Origin: Candidatus Aminicenantota bacterium
GTDB lineage: Bacteria > Acidobacteriota > Aminicenantia > Aminicenantales > Aminicenantaceae
Assembly (NCBI GenBank): GCA_011772495.1
Contig: WVZL01000014.1
Location: 1-63,580, forward strand
Direction: 5' to 3'
Length of the DNA stretch: 63,580 nt
The notes beneath the pieces are model-generated. The model ran no database searches. It was not told the origin of the DNA and was given only the letters and a program-made list of their open reading frames with translations. The translations under genes and the position numbers were made by a program. Below, piece by piece: positions 34,648 to 44,237 of this stretch; the stretch's first letter is position 1; each line of letters begins with the position of its first letter.

Positions 34648-37600
34648 ATGATAAGAGAAAAGAATAGGCTATTGATTCGTTCATTCATGATCATAACAGT
34701 ACCGGCTCTTTTGTTCTCCATCTTTTATACCTATCCGCCTACAACCTTCGCCCAAAAAATAAGTTCTGAAATCTTCAGCCAGCTCGAGTATCGCTACATC
34801 GGTCCCATAGGAAACCGGGTGAGTGCAGTAGCCAGCATACCAGGCAACTCCAAGGTCTACTACGCCGGAGCCGCCTCAGGAGGGATATGGAAATCCACAG
34901 ATGGCGGTTTCCACTGGGAGCCCATCTTCGATGACCAGCCGGCTCAATCCATCGGCTCTCTCGCCATAGCTCCCTCTGACCCCAACATCATCTGGGCCGG
35001 GACCGGTGAAGCGCACATCCGAAGCAACATTTCCATAGGAAACGGAATCTATAAATCCACCAATGGTGGCAAGACCTGGAACCATATGGGATTGGAGAAA
35101 ACCGGGCGCATCGGAAGAATCATCATCGACCCGCGTGACCCCAAAATTGTTTTCGCTGCTGCCATGGGACACTGCTATGGGCCTCAACCAGACCGAGGTG
35201 TCTTCCGCACTTCTGACGGTGGAAAGACCTGGAAGAGAGTGCTCTTTGTAAATGAAAACACCGGCTGTGGAGAGCTCGCCATAGACCCCAACAATCCCAG
35301 GATCCTCTTGGCCGGAATGTGGCAGTTGGTGATCCACACCTGGGGAAGGGAAAGCGGTGGCCCGGGGAGTGGTCTCTACATGTCCAAGGACGGCGGTAAT
35401 AACTGGAAGCTCCTCACCGGACACGGATTGCCAAAACCTCCTCTAGGAAAAATCGCCATGGCCGTGGCTCCCAGCAATTCCAACCGTATCTACGCCTTGA
35501 TAGAAACCGGCGACGGCGTGCCCTGGAAGGGAAAGAAAACCAGCAGCGGAGTGCTCTGGCGCTCAGACGATGGAGGAGAGAACTGGAAACTCATAAACTA
35601 TGATCATACCTTGACCCAGCGGCCCCATTATTACTCCCGATGTGTTGTAGCTCCCGACGATTACGATGAAGTCTATTTCTGTGCAGCTCGCCACCTTGTT
35701 TCCCATGATGGAGGCCTGACCTCCAAAAGAATGCCTCGGATTGGAAGAGGCGACGACCATCATGATATGTGGATTGACCCCTCCGATCCCGACCGGATGA
35801 TCGTAGCCAGTGACCACCATGTGAACATCTCTCTTAACCACGGCCAATCCTGGTATGGAATAGCCCTTCCCATTGCCCAGATGTATCATGTGGCCGTCGA
35901 TAATCAGATCCCCTACTTTGTCTACGGGAATCGGCAGGATGGACCCTCTGTCCGCGGGCCCAGCAATAGTCTGGCTTTAGGATGGTCAGGAGGCGAGATC
36001 CTGCCAGCCATGTGGCATTCGGTAGGAGGCTTTGAGCCCGGCTTTGCCATTCCTGACCCATTTGACAATAATATCGTGTGGTCGGGTGACTATGCAGGAA
36101 GACTCGACCGCTATGATCGGCAGACGGGCCACGCCAGACCAGTATCTGTCTGGCCAGACTCTCCCATAGGCGGAGGGGCCGCTGAGCTGAAATACCGCTT
36201 TCAATGGACCTTTCCTATAGCCATTTCCCCGCACGACCACAACAAGGTCTATGTGGGCAGTCAGCACGTGCACCAGACAACTGACGGAGGACACAGCTGG
36301 GCTGTCATCAGTCCTGATCTGAGCACTAATGATAAGAGTAAGCAGCAAAGCTCGGGTGGTCTTACTCCTGACAACTGCACCGTAGAGTACGCCTGCCTTG
36401 TCTTCGCCATAGCCGAATCACCCCTTGAAGAAGGATTGATCTGGGCAGGAACCAATGACGGTCTGGTCCAGGTAACGCGAGATGGTGGCGGTAACTGGAC
36501 CAATGTCACTCCGAACATCCCCGATCTGCCGCCCTGGGGTACAGTCAGCAATATCGAGCCCTCGCGCTATGATGCTGGAACATGCTACATCACCGTGGAC
36601 TTCCACCAGGTGAACAACCGAGATCCCTATGTTTATAAAACCAGCGACTATGGCAGGAGTTGGAAGCCGATCAGCTCAAATATCCCCAAGAGTGTTTTCA
36701 GCTACGCCCATTGCGTACGGGAAGACCCGGTGCGGAAGGGACTCCTCTACCTCGGAACAGAAAACGCTCTCTACGTATCCTTCAATGATGGTACCAACTG
36801 GCTCCCTCTCCAGACCAATCTTCCCCACGCACCTGTGCACTGGATGGTTATCCAGGAGCATTTTAACGACCTGGTTGTGGCCACTTATGGTCGCGGATTC
36901 TGGATTCTAGACGACATCACCCCCCTCCAGCAGCTTACTCCTGAAATCCTTGATTCTGACGTCCATCTCTTTGCCCCCAGGCCCGCGTACCGCTTCCTGC
37001 GCCGGGAAACAACATTGGATATGCCAGATCACGGTCATGCAGGACATAATCCTCCCTACGGAGCCTCAATCAATTATTACTTGAAGATCATTCCTGCTGG
37101 TGATATCGAGATTGCGATCCTGGATGAGAACGGACAAACCATAAAAACTCTCGAAGGGACGAAGGAGGCCGGCCTCAACCGAGTCTGGTGGAATCTGCGT
37201 TACGAACCATCGGAAGAACCAAAGCTCAGAACCCCACCGCTCTATGCTCCGCATGTCAAACTCGGAAAACAAGGCTGGAGACCTCTGGTTACTTGGGGTG
37301 GGCCGATCAGCCCCAGGATAGCACCAGGAATCTATACTGTGAAACTATCTGTCGAGGGAAAGGAATTCACCCAGAAGCTCGCCATCAACAAAGACCCGAA
37401 TTCGGCTGGAACCGAGGCGGATATCAGGGCTCAGGTTAATATGCTTTTAGAACTTCGGAATAACAGCAGCGCCGCTGTACACATGGTCAATGAAATCGAA
37501 CGGATTAGAAGACAGATTTATGACCTCACAGCAATCTTGGAAGAAGAGAGCGACATCTCGCCTATCATAACTGCTTGCCGTGAGCTCGATAAAAAGCTTA

Positions 37601-37878
37601 TGGCGATCGAAGGAAACCTTGTCCAGCTCAAACTTACCGGCGGGAGCCAGGATCCCCTACGGTGGCCAGTAAAGCTCTACGCCAAGCTCAGCAATCTTGC
37701 CGGTGAAGTCGGCAGCACCGATTTTCCTCCTACCACTCAACAGATCGAAGTGCATGAAATGTTCAAAGGGCAGCTTGCGTCCTATCAAGCTCAATTTAAA
37801 GAACTACTCAACAAAGAGCTTCTCGCATTCAATAACCTGCTAAAGGAAAAAAACATCACCCACATCATCATCAAATAA
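34648..37878 (+). CDS. Exported BNR/sortilin-type beta-propeller protein
   Basis: 1076 residues with GAGGAGG ahead of the ATG. Signal peptide about 1-36 (ends TTFAQ). Many BNR-type Asp-box repeats: STDGGFHWEPI, STNGGKTWNH, TSDGGKTWKR, SKDGGNNWKL, SDDGGENWKL, TTDGGHSWAV, TRDGGGNWTN. They form propellers of the VPS10/sortilin or glycosidase-like type (about 45-760). A beta-sandwich follows (about 800-920) and an alpha-helical C-terminus (about 940-1076). No glycosidase active site can be confirmed. Such proteins are abundant in Acidobacteriota and relatives, and function is unknown; binding or cleavage of polymers at the cell surface is the usual guess. It is probably cotranscribed with the deiminase lipoprotein. 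Confidence 0.85.
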   Translation: MIREKNRLLIRSFMIITVPALLFSIFYTYPPTTFAQKISSEIFSQLEYRYIGPIGNRVSAVASIPGNSKVYYAGAASGGIWKSTDGGFHWEPIFDDQPAQSIGSLAIAPSDPNIIWAGTGEAHIRSNISIGNGIYKSTNGGKTWNHMGLEKTGRIGRIIIDPRDPKIVFAAAMGHCYGPQPDRGVFRTSDGGKTWKRVLFVNENTGCGELAIDPNNPRILLAGMWQLVIHTWGRESGGPGSGLYMSKDGGNNWKLLTGHGLPKPPLGKIAMAVAPSNSNRIYALIETGDGVPWKGKKTSSGVLWRSDDGGENWKLINYDHTLTQRPHYYSRCVVAPDDYDEVYFCAARHLVSHDGGLTSKRMPRIGRGDDHHDMWIDPSDPDRMIVASDHHVNISLNHGQSWYGIALPIAQMYHVAVDNQIPYFVYGNRQDGPSVRGPSNSLALGWSGGEILPAMWHSVGGFEPGFAIPDPFDNNIVWSGDYAGRLDRYDRQTGHARPVSVWPDSPIGGGAAELKYRFQWTFPIAISPHDHNKVYVGSQHVHQTTDGGHSWAVISPDLSTNDKSKQQSSGGLTPDNCTVEYACLVFAIAESPLEEGLIWAGTNDGLVQVTRDGGGNWTNVTPNIPDLPPWGTVSNIEPSRYDAGTCYITVDFHQVNNRDPYVYKTSDYGRSWKPISSNIPKSVFSYAHCVREDPVRKGLLYLGTENALYVSFNDGTNWLPLQTNLPHAPVHWMVIQEHFNDLVVATYGRGFWILDDITPLQQLTPEILDSDVHLFAPRPAYRFLRRETTLDMPDHGHAGHNPPYGASINYYLKIIPAGDIEIAILDENGQTIKTLEGTKEAGLNRVWWNLRYEPSEEPKLRTPPLYAPHVKLGKQGWRPLVTWGGPISPRIAPGIYTVKLSVEGKEFTQKLAINKDPNSAGTEADIRAQVNMLLELRNNSSAAVHMVNEIERIRRQIYDLTAILEEESDISPIITACRELDKKLMAIEGNLVQLKLTGGSQDPLRWPVKLYAKLSNLAGEVGSTDFPPTTQQIEVHEMFKGQLASYQAQFKELLNKELLAFNNLLKEKNITHIIIK

Positions 37879-37915
37879 CCGGGGCCAGACATTCAAAAAT
37901 TTTTATACTACTTTT

Positions 37916-38329
37916 CTATTTTGTTTCGCTTTGCTTTTTGATTGTTTCCCAGAATTGCCGTGACGATAAAATCTTCGAAGAGGCAAATTTTTTTATCATG
38001 AGCAGATCTTTGTCCCCGGTGATTAAACAGGCCGCACCTGATTTCTGAGCTAAAGCCAATAATCTGGCGTCATCAGGATCTTTGCACACATCTGGGGGAG
38101 TCTCTTCGACTTCGATCAAGGTGGCATTTTCGGATAAGAAATCTATGATCTCTCTGATCAACCGATCAGGAAGCTTCAATTTCTTGGATAGGTTGGTTTC
38201 AACTTCAGCTATCAGAAAAGAACTGATAATGATTTCAAAGCGGTCTAAGCAGAGTTCAAAAACAGATTGACACAGCCCTCTGGCAGCTAAGGAAGCGATA
38301 ATGACATTTGCATCGAGGACAACCTTCAT
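37916..38329 (-). CDS. PIN-domain toxin (putative ribonuclease)
   Basis: 137 residues. The PIN acidic set is visible: D6 (VLDANVIIA), E43 region (IAEVETNL), D in KDPDDARLLALA and D in LITGDKDLL. PIN toxins of VapC-like type cut RNA with Mg2+. It overlaps the antitoxin gene by four bases (ATGA), with the antitoxin first, as usual. It belongs to the group of putative toxins in COG1569-like PIN_3 families rather than classical VapC. The RNA target is unknown. Confidence 0.88.
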   Translation of the reverse strand: MKVVLDANVIIASLAARGLCQSVFELCLDRFEIIISSFLIAEVETNLSKKLKLPDRLIREIIDFLSENATLIEVEETPPDVCKDPDDARLLALAQKSGAACLITGDKDLLMIKKFASSKILSSRQFWETIKKQSETK

Positions 38330-38544
38330 GAGATCACATCGAAAACGTCCTCATCCGTTAGCAATCCCTGAGACTCGGCGAACGGCAGAACTTTGTCTCG
38401 AAGTCGGCGAAATCTGTAGATGGATATATACCGCTGGAGGCTCTCTCTTACTAAATCGCTCATGGGTTTTGATTCCTCTTTACTGATTTTCAACAATTCT
38501 TTCCGTAAATTATCGGACAATCGAACGGTTAAGGTTTGTCTCAT
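38326..38544 (-). CDS. Ribbon-helix-helix antitoxin
   Basis: 72 residues; ATG with GGAGGATTCAGC ahead. The N-terminal ribbon-helix-helix (RQTLTVRLSDNLRKELLKIS) is of CopG/MetJ type, and SDLVRESLQRYISIYRF is the second helix. The C-terminal tail (RLRDKVLPFAESQGLLTDED) would wrap around the PIN toxin. It is the first gene of the toxin-antitoxin pair. An imperfect palindrome overlapping its ribosome site is a good autorepression operator. Confidence 0.88.
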   Translation of the reverse strand: MRQTLTVRLSDNLRKELLKISKEESKPMSDLVRESLQRYISIYRFRRLRDKVLPFAESQGLLTDEDVFDVIS

Positions 38545-38551
38545 GCTGAAT

Positions 38552-38578
38552 CCTCCGTGTTACATTGTAATACAGAGG
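38552..38578. promoter_or_regulatory. Palindromic operator of the toxin-antitoxin operon
   Basis: A 27-base imperfect palindrome centred at 38565 has 11 of 13 pairs matching; its core TTACATTGTAA (38560-38570) is perfect. It includes the antitoxin ribosome site, so bound antitoxin could block both transcription and access of ribosomes. Confidence 0.6.
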
Positions 38579-38810
38579 AGCTTTGATGTCAATCAAACAT
38601 ATCCACCTGATATTTCTATCCTGGCAGTTTTATAGACGTTAATGAGTTCTTTAATTCTCAGTCATAGGAAAATGAGATAATGGAGTCAGCTTAACTTCTT
38701 CCTCGTTGACCGCATCTTTTCCAGTGTGATATGTATATTGCACAATGCCAATAGGTGGAATTTAAGGTGAAGTGTGAGGGACTTATGACAAAGACCGCAA
38801 GGAGCTTTTC

Positions 38811-40349
38811 ATGAATAAAAAAGACTCAAGGCTGATCGTCATTTCCCTGGGTTTCCTGACCTTTTTAAAACTCATCATCCATTTGGGAACCAACGCCTTT
38901 GCCAGCTACGGCATTTTTCGAGATGAATTCTACTATATCGCTTGCAGCAACAGGCTCGCCTTTGGGTACGTTGACCATCCTCCCCTTTCCGTTTACCTCC
39001 TTTCTCTCAGCCGCTTGATTTTCGGAGAATCTCTGTTTGCCATCCGCTTATTCCCAGCCTTTGCAGGAGCCTTCACAGTCCTTTTGACAGGTCTTATCGT
39101 CCGAAAACTCGGCGGTGGAAAAACCGCTGTCATCCTTGCTGCCCTGGCCGTGATATTTGCCCCTATACAACTGGGAATGACCACGGTCTATTCGATGAAT
39201 TGCTTCGACATTCTCCTCTGGACGCTCTTAGCTTATATCGTTGTCCTTATTGTTAAGGAGAATGAGCCGAAATGGTGGATTGTGCTGGGCCTAATCATGG
39301 GATTAGGCTTGTTGAATAAGATAGGAATGCTGTGGTTTGGATTCGGGTTCTTTTTAGCGCTTCTTTTAACCAATCTTCGCAGAAATCTCTTAACAAAATG
39401 GCCCTGGATCGCAGGAGCGCTGGCTTTTCTCATGTTTTCTCCGTTCATTATCTGGAACATATTGCACGATTTTGCTCACCTGGAATTCATCAGGAATGCT
39501 AGAACGCTTAAATATGTTGGGGTCAGTGCCATGGATTTTGTCATTGGCCAGCTATTACTGCAAAATCCTTTAGTTCTCCCTCTCTGGCTGGCAGGACTCT
39601 ACTTTTTCTTCTTCCATAAAGACGGAAAAAAATACCAAATCCTGGGTATCATTTATACGACAGCCTTTTTGATACTGCTAATCAGTGGTAACAGCAAGCC
39701 GGAATATCTGAGCCCTGCCTATCCGATGCTGTTTGCGGGTGGGGCTGTCCTTGCAGAAAGGTTGTTCAGCCGTAAATACTGGAGATGGTTGAAATTCGCT
39801 GCTCCTACGCTAATCGCCATCAGTGGTATCCTTCTTGCCCCTCTCGCTCTGCCGATCCTTCCCGCGAATAAATACAGCCAATATGCTGACTTCATCGGGA
39901 TAGGCCCCTCGACTTCCGAAGGGAAAGAACTGGCCGAGCTCCCCCAATTCTTTGCGGATATGTTCGGCTGGGAAAACATGGCTGCTACTGTGGCCGGAGT
40001 CTATCATTCCCTACCGACAGAAGAGAAATCGAAAACTGTCATCTTCGCTCGAAATTATGGAGAAGCAGGAGCGATCGAGTATTACAGGAAGAAATATGAT
40101 CTTCCAACAGTAATTTCTTCGCACAACAATTACTGGCTTTGGGGATATGGAGATGACGATGCAGAGGTATACATCTTCTTGGGAGGAAAGAGGGATAACT
40201 ACCTCGGGGCTTTCTCCCAAGTGGAACAGGCTGCCATCATCAGGTGTGAGCATTGTATGCCTTATGAAAATAACCTTCCTGTTTATGTGTGCAGGAACAA
40301 GAAAATCAAGATAAGCGAACGATGGGAATCCCTGAAGCATTATGAGTAG
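38811..40349 (+). CDS. Glycosyltransferase family 39 (ArnT/PMT-like) membrane protein
   Basis: 512 residues with AAGGAGC in front of the ATG. About 10-11 membrane segments. The first extracytoplasmic loop has the hallmark FRDEFYYIACSNRLAFGY VDHPPL (D-E pair), as in PMT_2/ArnT polyprenyl-phosphate-sugar transferases. A C-terminal soluble part (about 385-505) lies outside the membrane. Known role: transfer of a sugar from a lipid-phosphate donor to lipid A or protein on the periplasmic side. Acceptor unknown. A small unknown membrane gene follows after 23 bases. Confidence 0.85.
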   Translation: MNKKDSRLIVISLGFLTFLKLIIHLGTNAFASYGIFRDEFYYIACSNRLAFGYVDHPPLSVYLLSLSRLIFGESLFAIRLFPAFAGAFTVLLTGLIVRKLGGGKTAVILAALAVIFAPIQLGMTTVYSMNCFDILLWTLLAYIVVLIVKENEPKWWIVLGLIMGLGLLNKIGMLWFGFGFFLALLLTNLRRNLLTKWPWIAGALAFLMFSPFIIWNILHDFAHLEFIRNARTLKYVGVSAMDFVIGQLLLQNPLVLPLWLAGLYFFFFHKDGKKYQILGIIYTTAFLILLISGNSKPEYLSPAYPMLFAGGAVLAERLFSRKYWRWLKFAAPTLIAISGILLAPLALPILPANKYSQYADFIGIGPSTSEGKELAELPQFFADMFGWENMAATVAGVYHSLPTEEKSKTVIFARNYGEAGAIEYYRKKYDLPTVISSHNNYWLWGYGDDDAEVYIFLGGKRDNYLGAFSQVEQAAIIRCEHCMPYENNLPVYVCRNKKIKISERWESLKHYE

Positions 40350-40372
40350 GGCTCTTAAAGATCGCACTTCTT

Positions 40373-40759
40373 TTGAGAATAGAAGTGAAAAATAATAAGA
40401 GAGTATTTGTAATATTATTAGCGATTTTAGTTGCTATCATACACTTCATCATCGGACCAAATTACAGAGGTCCTTTCAAGAGTTTTCTCGCCGGCTATCT
40501 TATAGATATACTTCTTCCTTTCTTTTTCTATTTCTTGTTCACCCTTAAATTTGATCGAATAAAACAGAAAATATTGGTCGGAGTGGGTATTTTTTCCTTG
40601 GCCACAGCAATAGAGTATTTGCAATATAGAGCGATAGGAATATTCGGCAGCACCTTTGACCCTTATGATTTCTTGGCCTATTTAACTGGCGTCATATCAG
40701 CCATATTATTTGATTTAATCGTCTTAGATAAAATCATAAGAAAAAAGCATGCAATATAA
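40373..40759 (+). CDS. Small membrane protein, DUF2809/VanZ-like
   Basis: Up to 128 residues; no ATG is available at the front, so the start is TTG 40373 or GTG 40385, with no clear ribosome site. Four hydrophobic segments. The signature STFDPYDFLAYLTGVISAIL near the C-terminus is like that in DUF2809 and VanZ-like small membrane proteins (function unknown). It follows the GT39 gene by 23 bases. Confidence 0.65.
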   Translation: MRIEVKNNKRVFVILLAILVAIIHFIIGPNYRGPFKSFLAGYLIDILLPFFFYFLFTLKFDRIKQKILVGVGIFSLATAIEYLQYRAIGIFGSTFDPYDFLAYLTGVISAILFDLIVLDKIIRKKHAI

Positions 40760-40819
40760 TCATTATCAGGATTATTGCGAGTATAGTTTTTGAAAATAAG
40801 TATTTAGTATGGAGAAACG

Positions 40820-41299
40820 ATGAGTTTTAATATATCAAAGCAGCGTCTTTATGCTTCTCTTCTAGTACTGGGAGCCGGCTTTTTGTTTTTTCGAACCATT
40901 ATGATGCTTTCTCAAGGAGCATTAGACGTGCTTGTTTTATGGGCATCAGCATTACTCATTGCAGAGATGCTGTTAGATGCAGCTTGGCTATTAAGCTCGG
41001 TAAGATGGTGGATAACTAATGATAAAAATAAAGATCGTATTCCGTTGCGTCTCGGAGCTGCAGCAGTCCTATTTCACGCTGTTCGTGTTCTTGTCTTCGT
41101 GCTAGGGCGTATAGGGCCATGGATTGATTTTGATGTAAGACCTGTACACAGAGCATTACACGCTGCTCGATGGAACTGGGAGGGTGTCTACTTTGCAGCA
41201 ATCATGTCCGCTTTAAGTGTGATAGGGGTAGTGATCATTTGGATTTTCAGGCGGCGTGCGAAAAAAAGATCTTTGATAAATAATCAGAGACGGAATTAA
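40820..41299 (+). CDS. Four-helix membrane protein of unknown function
   Basis: 159 residues with TATGGAGAAACG before the ATG. Four hydrophobic segments (starting at about 11, 38, 85 and 122) and a highly basic C-terminus (FRRRAKKRSLINNQRRN). R63 and W64 sit in a short basic loop. No family was recognised. It is followed at once by a small doubtful ORF. Confidence 0.7.
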   Translation: MSFNISKQRLYASLLVLGAGFLFFRTIMMLSQGALDVLVLWASALLIAEMLLDAAWLLSSVRWWITNDKNKDRIPLRLGAAAVLFHAVRVLVFVLGRIGPWIDFDVRPVHRALHAARWNWEGVYFAAIMSALSVIGVVIIWIFRRRAKKRSLINNQRRN

Positions 41300-41545
41300 T
41301 TGGGTATAAGAATTTCCTTGTTTGACTTACTCCAAATTCCTCTCAACTCTCCAAAATTTCGACTCAGTGAGATATTGAAGAATTGGGGAGGTGCCAATAA
41401 ATACTCTCTCCTCGCCCCAAGATTCTTCGAACAACATGGTGGCCAGACACATTTGAATTGGGGAGATAATGAGACAGATGTTCTGGAGAAGATGGATAAG
41501 TTCTTAGAATCGATTGGATACCTAGATTTTATAAAGAGGAAATAG
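41300..41545 (+). CDS. Doubtful small ORF (81 codons) or gene remnant
   Basis: It would start at TTG directly after the stop of the previous gene, with no ribosome site. The latter half (LAPRFFEQHGGQTHLNWGDN, then VLEKMDKFLESIGYL) looks like the ordered C-terminal end of a larger protein. It could be the tail of a deleted gene. Not recognised. Confidence 0.3.
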   Translation: MGIRISLFDLLQIPLNSPKFRLSEILKNWGGANKYSLLAPRFFEQHGGQTHLNWGDNETDVLEKMDKFLESIGYLDFIKRK

Positions 41546-41622
41546 AATAGGTCATTGAATCAAGCTTTATGACCAAAAACAGGTTTAACATCTATTCGGA
41601 ATCACTCGAACAGGAGGAAAGA

Positions 41623-42576
41623 ATGAAAGAATTATTCAAGGTTATATTCGTCATCAGTCTGGTCTTGCTCATGTTCTGGGGTGAGGCTCGGGCACAGCTC
41701 AAATGTGAGCTGACGAATGATCCAGACAAGATTCAATTGATTGATGATGATGTAAAAAACTTCCTGCGGGCGTTGGATATGCTGGAGACAGAAAGTAGCT
41801 GGGCGCAGATCATTCAAAAGGAGTATCTGGACAAGGCATCCCCAGGTTTAAAAGAGTTTTTGAGGGAAAAGGAGTACAAAGCTGAACACTTCGTTGAGGC
41901 GATTCGCAAACGAAAAAAAACATATGTTTCACTTCATGATCTGCCTAAGCAACTAGCCTTACAGGAAACAAAGATCCGTGAGGCGTTTTCAGGTGTTAAG
42001 GAAATCATTCCTGATGCCGTATTCATGCCGGTCTATTACCTTGTTGGACCCAAGCCAGGTGCGAGTGGAGAGCCTTCAGAATACGGGTTGATGATAGCGA
42101 TTTCCGAATTGGATCAAGATATTGAGAACATCCACCTGCTTCTCGTGCATGAGACGATTCATGTCCAACAGGCTTTGACAGTGGGAATGGAGGAATACCA
42201 ATCGGTTTTTGGCCCGAAGATGAGCTTGCTGGCCCTGTCGATAAGAGAAGGATCAGCCTACTTCTTAACACTGCTCACCACAGGTGGACACACGCATAGG
42301 GAAGGCTACGATTATCTCGTTCAAAACGAAAAGAATCTATGGGAGCGATTTGAAGCCGAGATGAATGAGCGGTTGCCGGGTGACTGGATGTGGAAAAAAC
42401 CAGCTGATCCTGAACAGCCACCTCACCTTGGCTACATCATGGGGGCCAGGATTGTGGAAGCATATTACAATAATGCTAAAGATAAACAGAAGGCAGTCCA
42501 GGATATCCTTTCTATTACCGATTACAAGGGATTCCTAGAAAAGAGCGGCTATGCAGAAAAGTTTTTAAAGAAATAA
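41623..42576 (+). CDS. Exported zinc metalloprotease, DUF2268-like gluzincin
   Basis: 317 residues from the ATG at 41623 with AACAGGAGGAAAG ahead; upstream codons lack support. Signal peptide about 1-25 (ends ARAQ). Mature chain: HExxH motif HETIHVQQ (LLVHETIHVQQ) followed 50-60 residues later by the glutamate in IREGSAYFL, making a gluzincin-type zinc site, and a C-terminal GYIMGARIVEAYYNNA helix that is usual in DUF2268-like predicted proteases. Expected role: periplasmic peptide-bond hydrolysis; target unknown. It stands in a loose run of plus-strand genes. Confidence 0.8.
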   Translation: MKELFKVIFVISLVLLMFWGEARAQLKCELTNDPDKIQLIDDDVKNFLRALDMLETESSWAQIIQKEYLDKASPGLKEFLREKEYKAEHFVEAIRKRKKTYVSLHDLPKQLALQETKIREAFSGVKEIIPDAVFMPVYYLVGPKPGASGEPSEYGLMIAISELDQDIENIHLLLVHETIHVQQALTVGMEEYQSVFGPKMSLLALSIREGSAYFLTLLTTGGHTHREGYDYLVQNEKNLWERFEAEMNERLPGDWMWKKPADPEQPPHLGYIMGARIVEAYYNNAKDKQKAVQDILSITDYKGFLEKSGYAEKFLKK

Positions 42577-42661
42577 GACCTTGTTTTTTCAAAAGCAAAG
42601 AACATTACTGCTGAAGAAGCTGGATCATGTCCGCATCTCTAGAAAATCTAAGGAGAAAACA

Positions 42662-43405
42662 ATGATTTCTAATCAAAGAAGTGTAGATTACACCAGAGAA
42701 AAATCTTCCAACGCTATTCGCCTGAATCGTCTGGAACGCCAGGTGAAAGCAATGCGGCTGGCAATTTTGGGCCTTGTCGTTGTTTTAGTAGCGTCTTTCA
42801 CAATGGCCCTAAAACTGTATAACTCAGAAAAGATTCTCAGGACACAAGGCTTGATCATCGAGGATACCGATGGGCAGCCACGTATTCTGGTAGGTGCCCC
42901 CTTCCCCGAGGTCAAAGAGAGGATAAGAACCGACCGCACCGATGGCCTGGTGCTCATGGACAAGAAAGGCATCGACCGCTTGACTCTTGGCTACCCCACC
43001 TTGAATCCCCAGGTCAAAGGAAAGGTCATCAAACGGATCAACACTCATGCAGGTGTAGTTATCAACGATATTAACGGCAATGAGCGGACAGGCTATGGTG
43101 TTACAGAAGAAGGCTATGTGATCTTGGGGATGGATTATGAATACGGTGAAGCACTCGTTCTCATTGTCAACCCAGAAGGATATACCGGGATGATCGTCAA
43201 CGGAGAAAAAAGACCACCCGAAAATCAAAGGATTTTTATCGGAACAACTAATCAGCCTGGGAAGGATTATGGCAGACTCGTCCTCAATGACCACGATGGA
43301 ACCATGCGGACTTATTTTTCTTTAAAAGACGGAAAAACGAGCTGGCAGGCTTTTGATAGAGAGGGAAATGTCATAGGCGATGCGGTTGAAAAATTGATAA
43401 ATTAA
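42662..43405 (+). CDS. Single-pass membrane protein with repeated beta-hairpin units
   Basis: 247 residues from the ATG at 42662 with AAGGAGAAAAC ahead; an earlier ORF start is unsupported. A short charged N-terminal coil (about 10-35) is followed by one membrane helix (AILGLVVVLVASFTMALKLY). The extracytoplasmic part shows related units around LIIEDTDGQPRILVGAP, VVINDINGNERTGYGV, GRLVLNDHDGTMRTYFS and FDREGNVIGDAV. Each is strand - D-x-D/N-G turn - strand. Such repeats occur in several Acidobacteriota proteins of unknown function. No enzymatic motif is seen. Confidence 0.7.
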   Translation: MISNQRSVDYTREKSSNAIRLNRLERQVKAMRLAILGLVVVLVASFTMALKLYNSEKILRTQGLIIEDTDGQPRILVGAPFPEVKERIRTDRTDGLVLMDKKGIDRLTLGYPTLNPQVKGKVIKRINTHAGVVINDINGNERTGYGVTEEGYVILGMDYEYGEALVLIVNPEGYTGMIVNGEKRPPENQRIFIGTTNQPGKDYGRLVLNDHDGTMRTYFSLKDGKTSWQAFDREGNVIGDAVEKLIN

Positions 43406-43537
43406 AAAAAACTTTCTTTACTTTGAATAAGGATGCCAGACCAAAAAGTTATGAAACTGGACAAAGCTGAGCGATGCAAATGTTTTGAATTTATATTATG
43501 AAGGGCACTATATATATGGTTCCAAGAGGATTTGACG

Positions 43538-44179
43538 ATGGGATTCTTTGACCCGCTTATCAAACAGCTACGTAAGCCAACAGGCTGGCTCGGATTATGG
43601 ACGGCAAAGGCTATGAATTTAGGTCATAGTAAGCTTACCGATTGGGGACTCAGTCATATCCAAATAAATAATGATGACGCTATTCTAGATATTGGATGTG
43701 GTGGCGGAAGAACAATCCATAAGCTGGCCAAGATCGCTGATAGGGGTAATGTTTACGGAATAGACTACTCTGACGAATCCGTAAGAGTCTCAAGAAAGAC
43801 AAACAAGAAATTTATTCAAGAAGGTCGAGTCAATATTCAAAAAGGCAATGTGTCATCTTTACCTTATACTGATAATCATTTTGATCTTATTACCGCCATA
43901 GAGAGCTATTACTATTGGCCGGATTTAGATCATGACATGAAAGAAATTCTACGCGTTCTAAAACCTGGCGGAATCCTCATCATAATCGGGGCTTTATACA
44001 AGAATAGTAAATTCGCCGCCCGACATCAAAAACTCGTGAAAAACCTGGTGACGAAGCTCAACCTACATTATCATTCCCCAGAAGAGCTGCGCGATGTCTT
44101 TTCCAAGGCTGGATACATAGATATAAAAGTGGATGAAAATTACAAAAGAGGAATGATATGTGGATACGGCAAAAAATAA
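43538..44179 (+). CDS. Class I SAM-dependent methyltransferase
   Basis: 213 residues; the ATG at 43538 is preceded by AAGAGGATTTG. A TTG two codons upstream is a less likely start. Motif I LDIGCGGGRT (about 50-59), GIDYS after beta-2, DLITAIESYYYWPD with acidic end, and LKPGGILII. This is the UbiE/Coq5-like methyltransferase-11 pattern. Substrate unknown. It heads a set of small membrane-protein genes, so a lipid substrate is possible but not shown. Confidence 0.87.
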   Translation: MGFFDPLIKQLRKPTGWLGLWTAKAMNLGHSKLTDWGLSHIQINNDDAILDIGCGGGRTIHKLAKIADRGNVYGIDYSDESVRVSRKTNKKFIQEGRVNIQKGNVSSLPYTDNHFDLITAIESYYYWPDLDHDMKEILRVLKPGGILIIIGALYKNSKFAARHQKLVKNLVTKLNLHYHSPEELRDVFSKAGYIDIKVDENYKRGMICGYGKK

Positions 44180-44237
44180 GTCGGGGATACAATAATTGTC
44201 AGGCATTGCTAGAAGAATATATTAAGGAGGATCAAGA

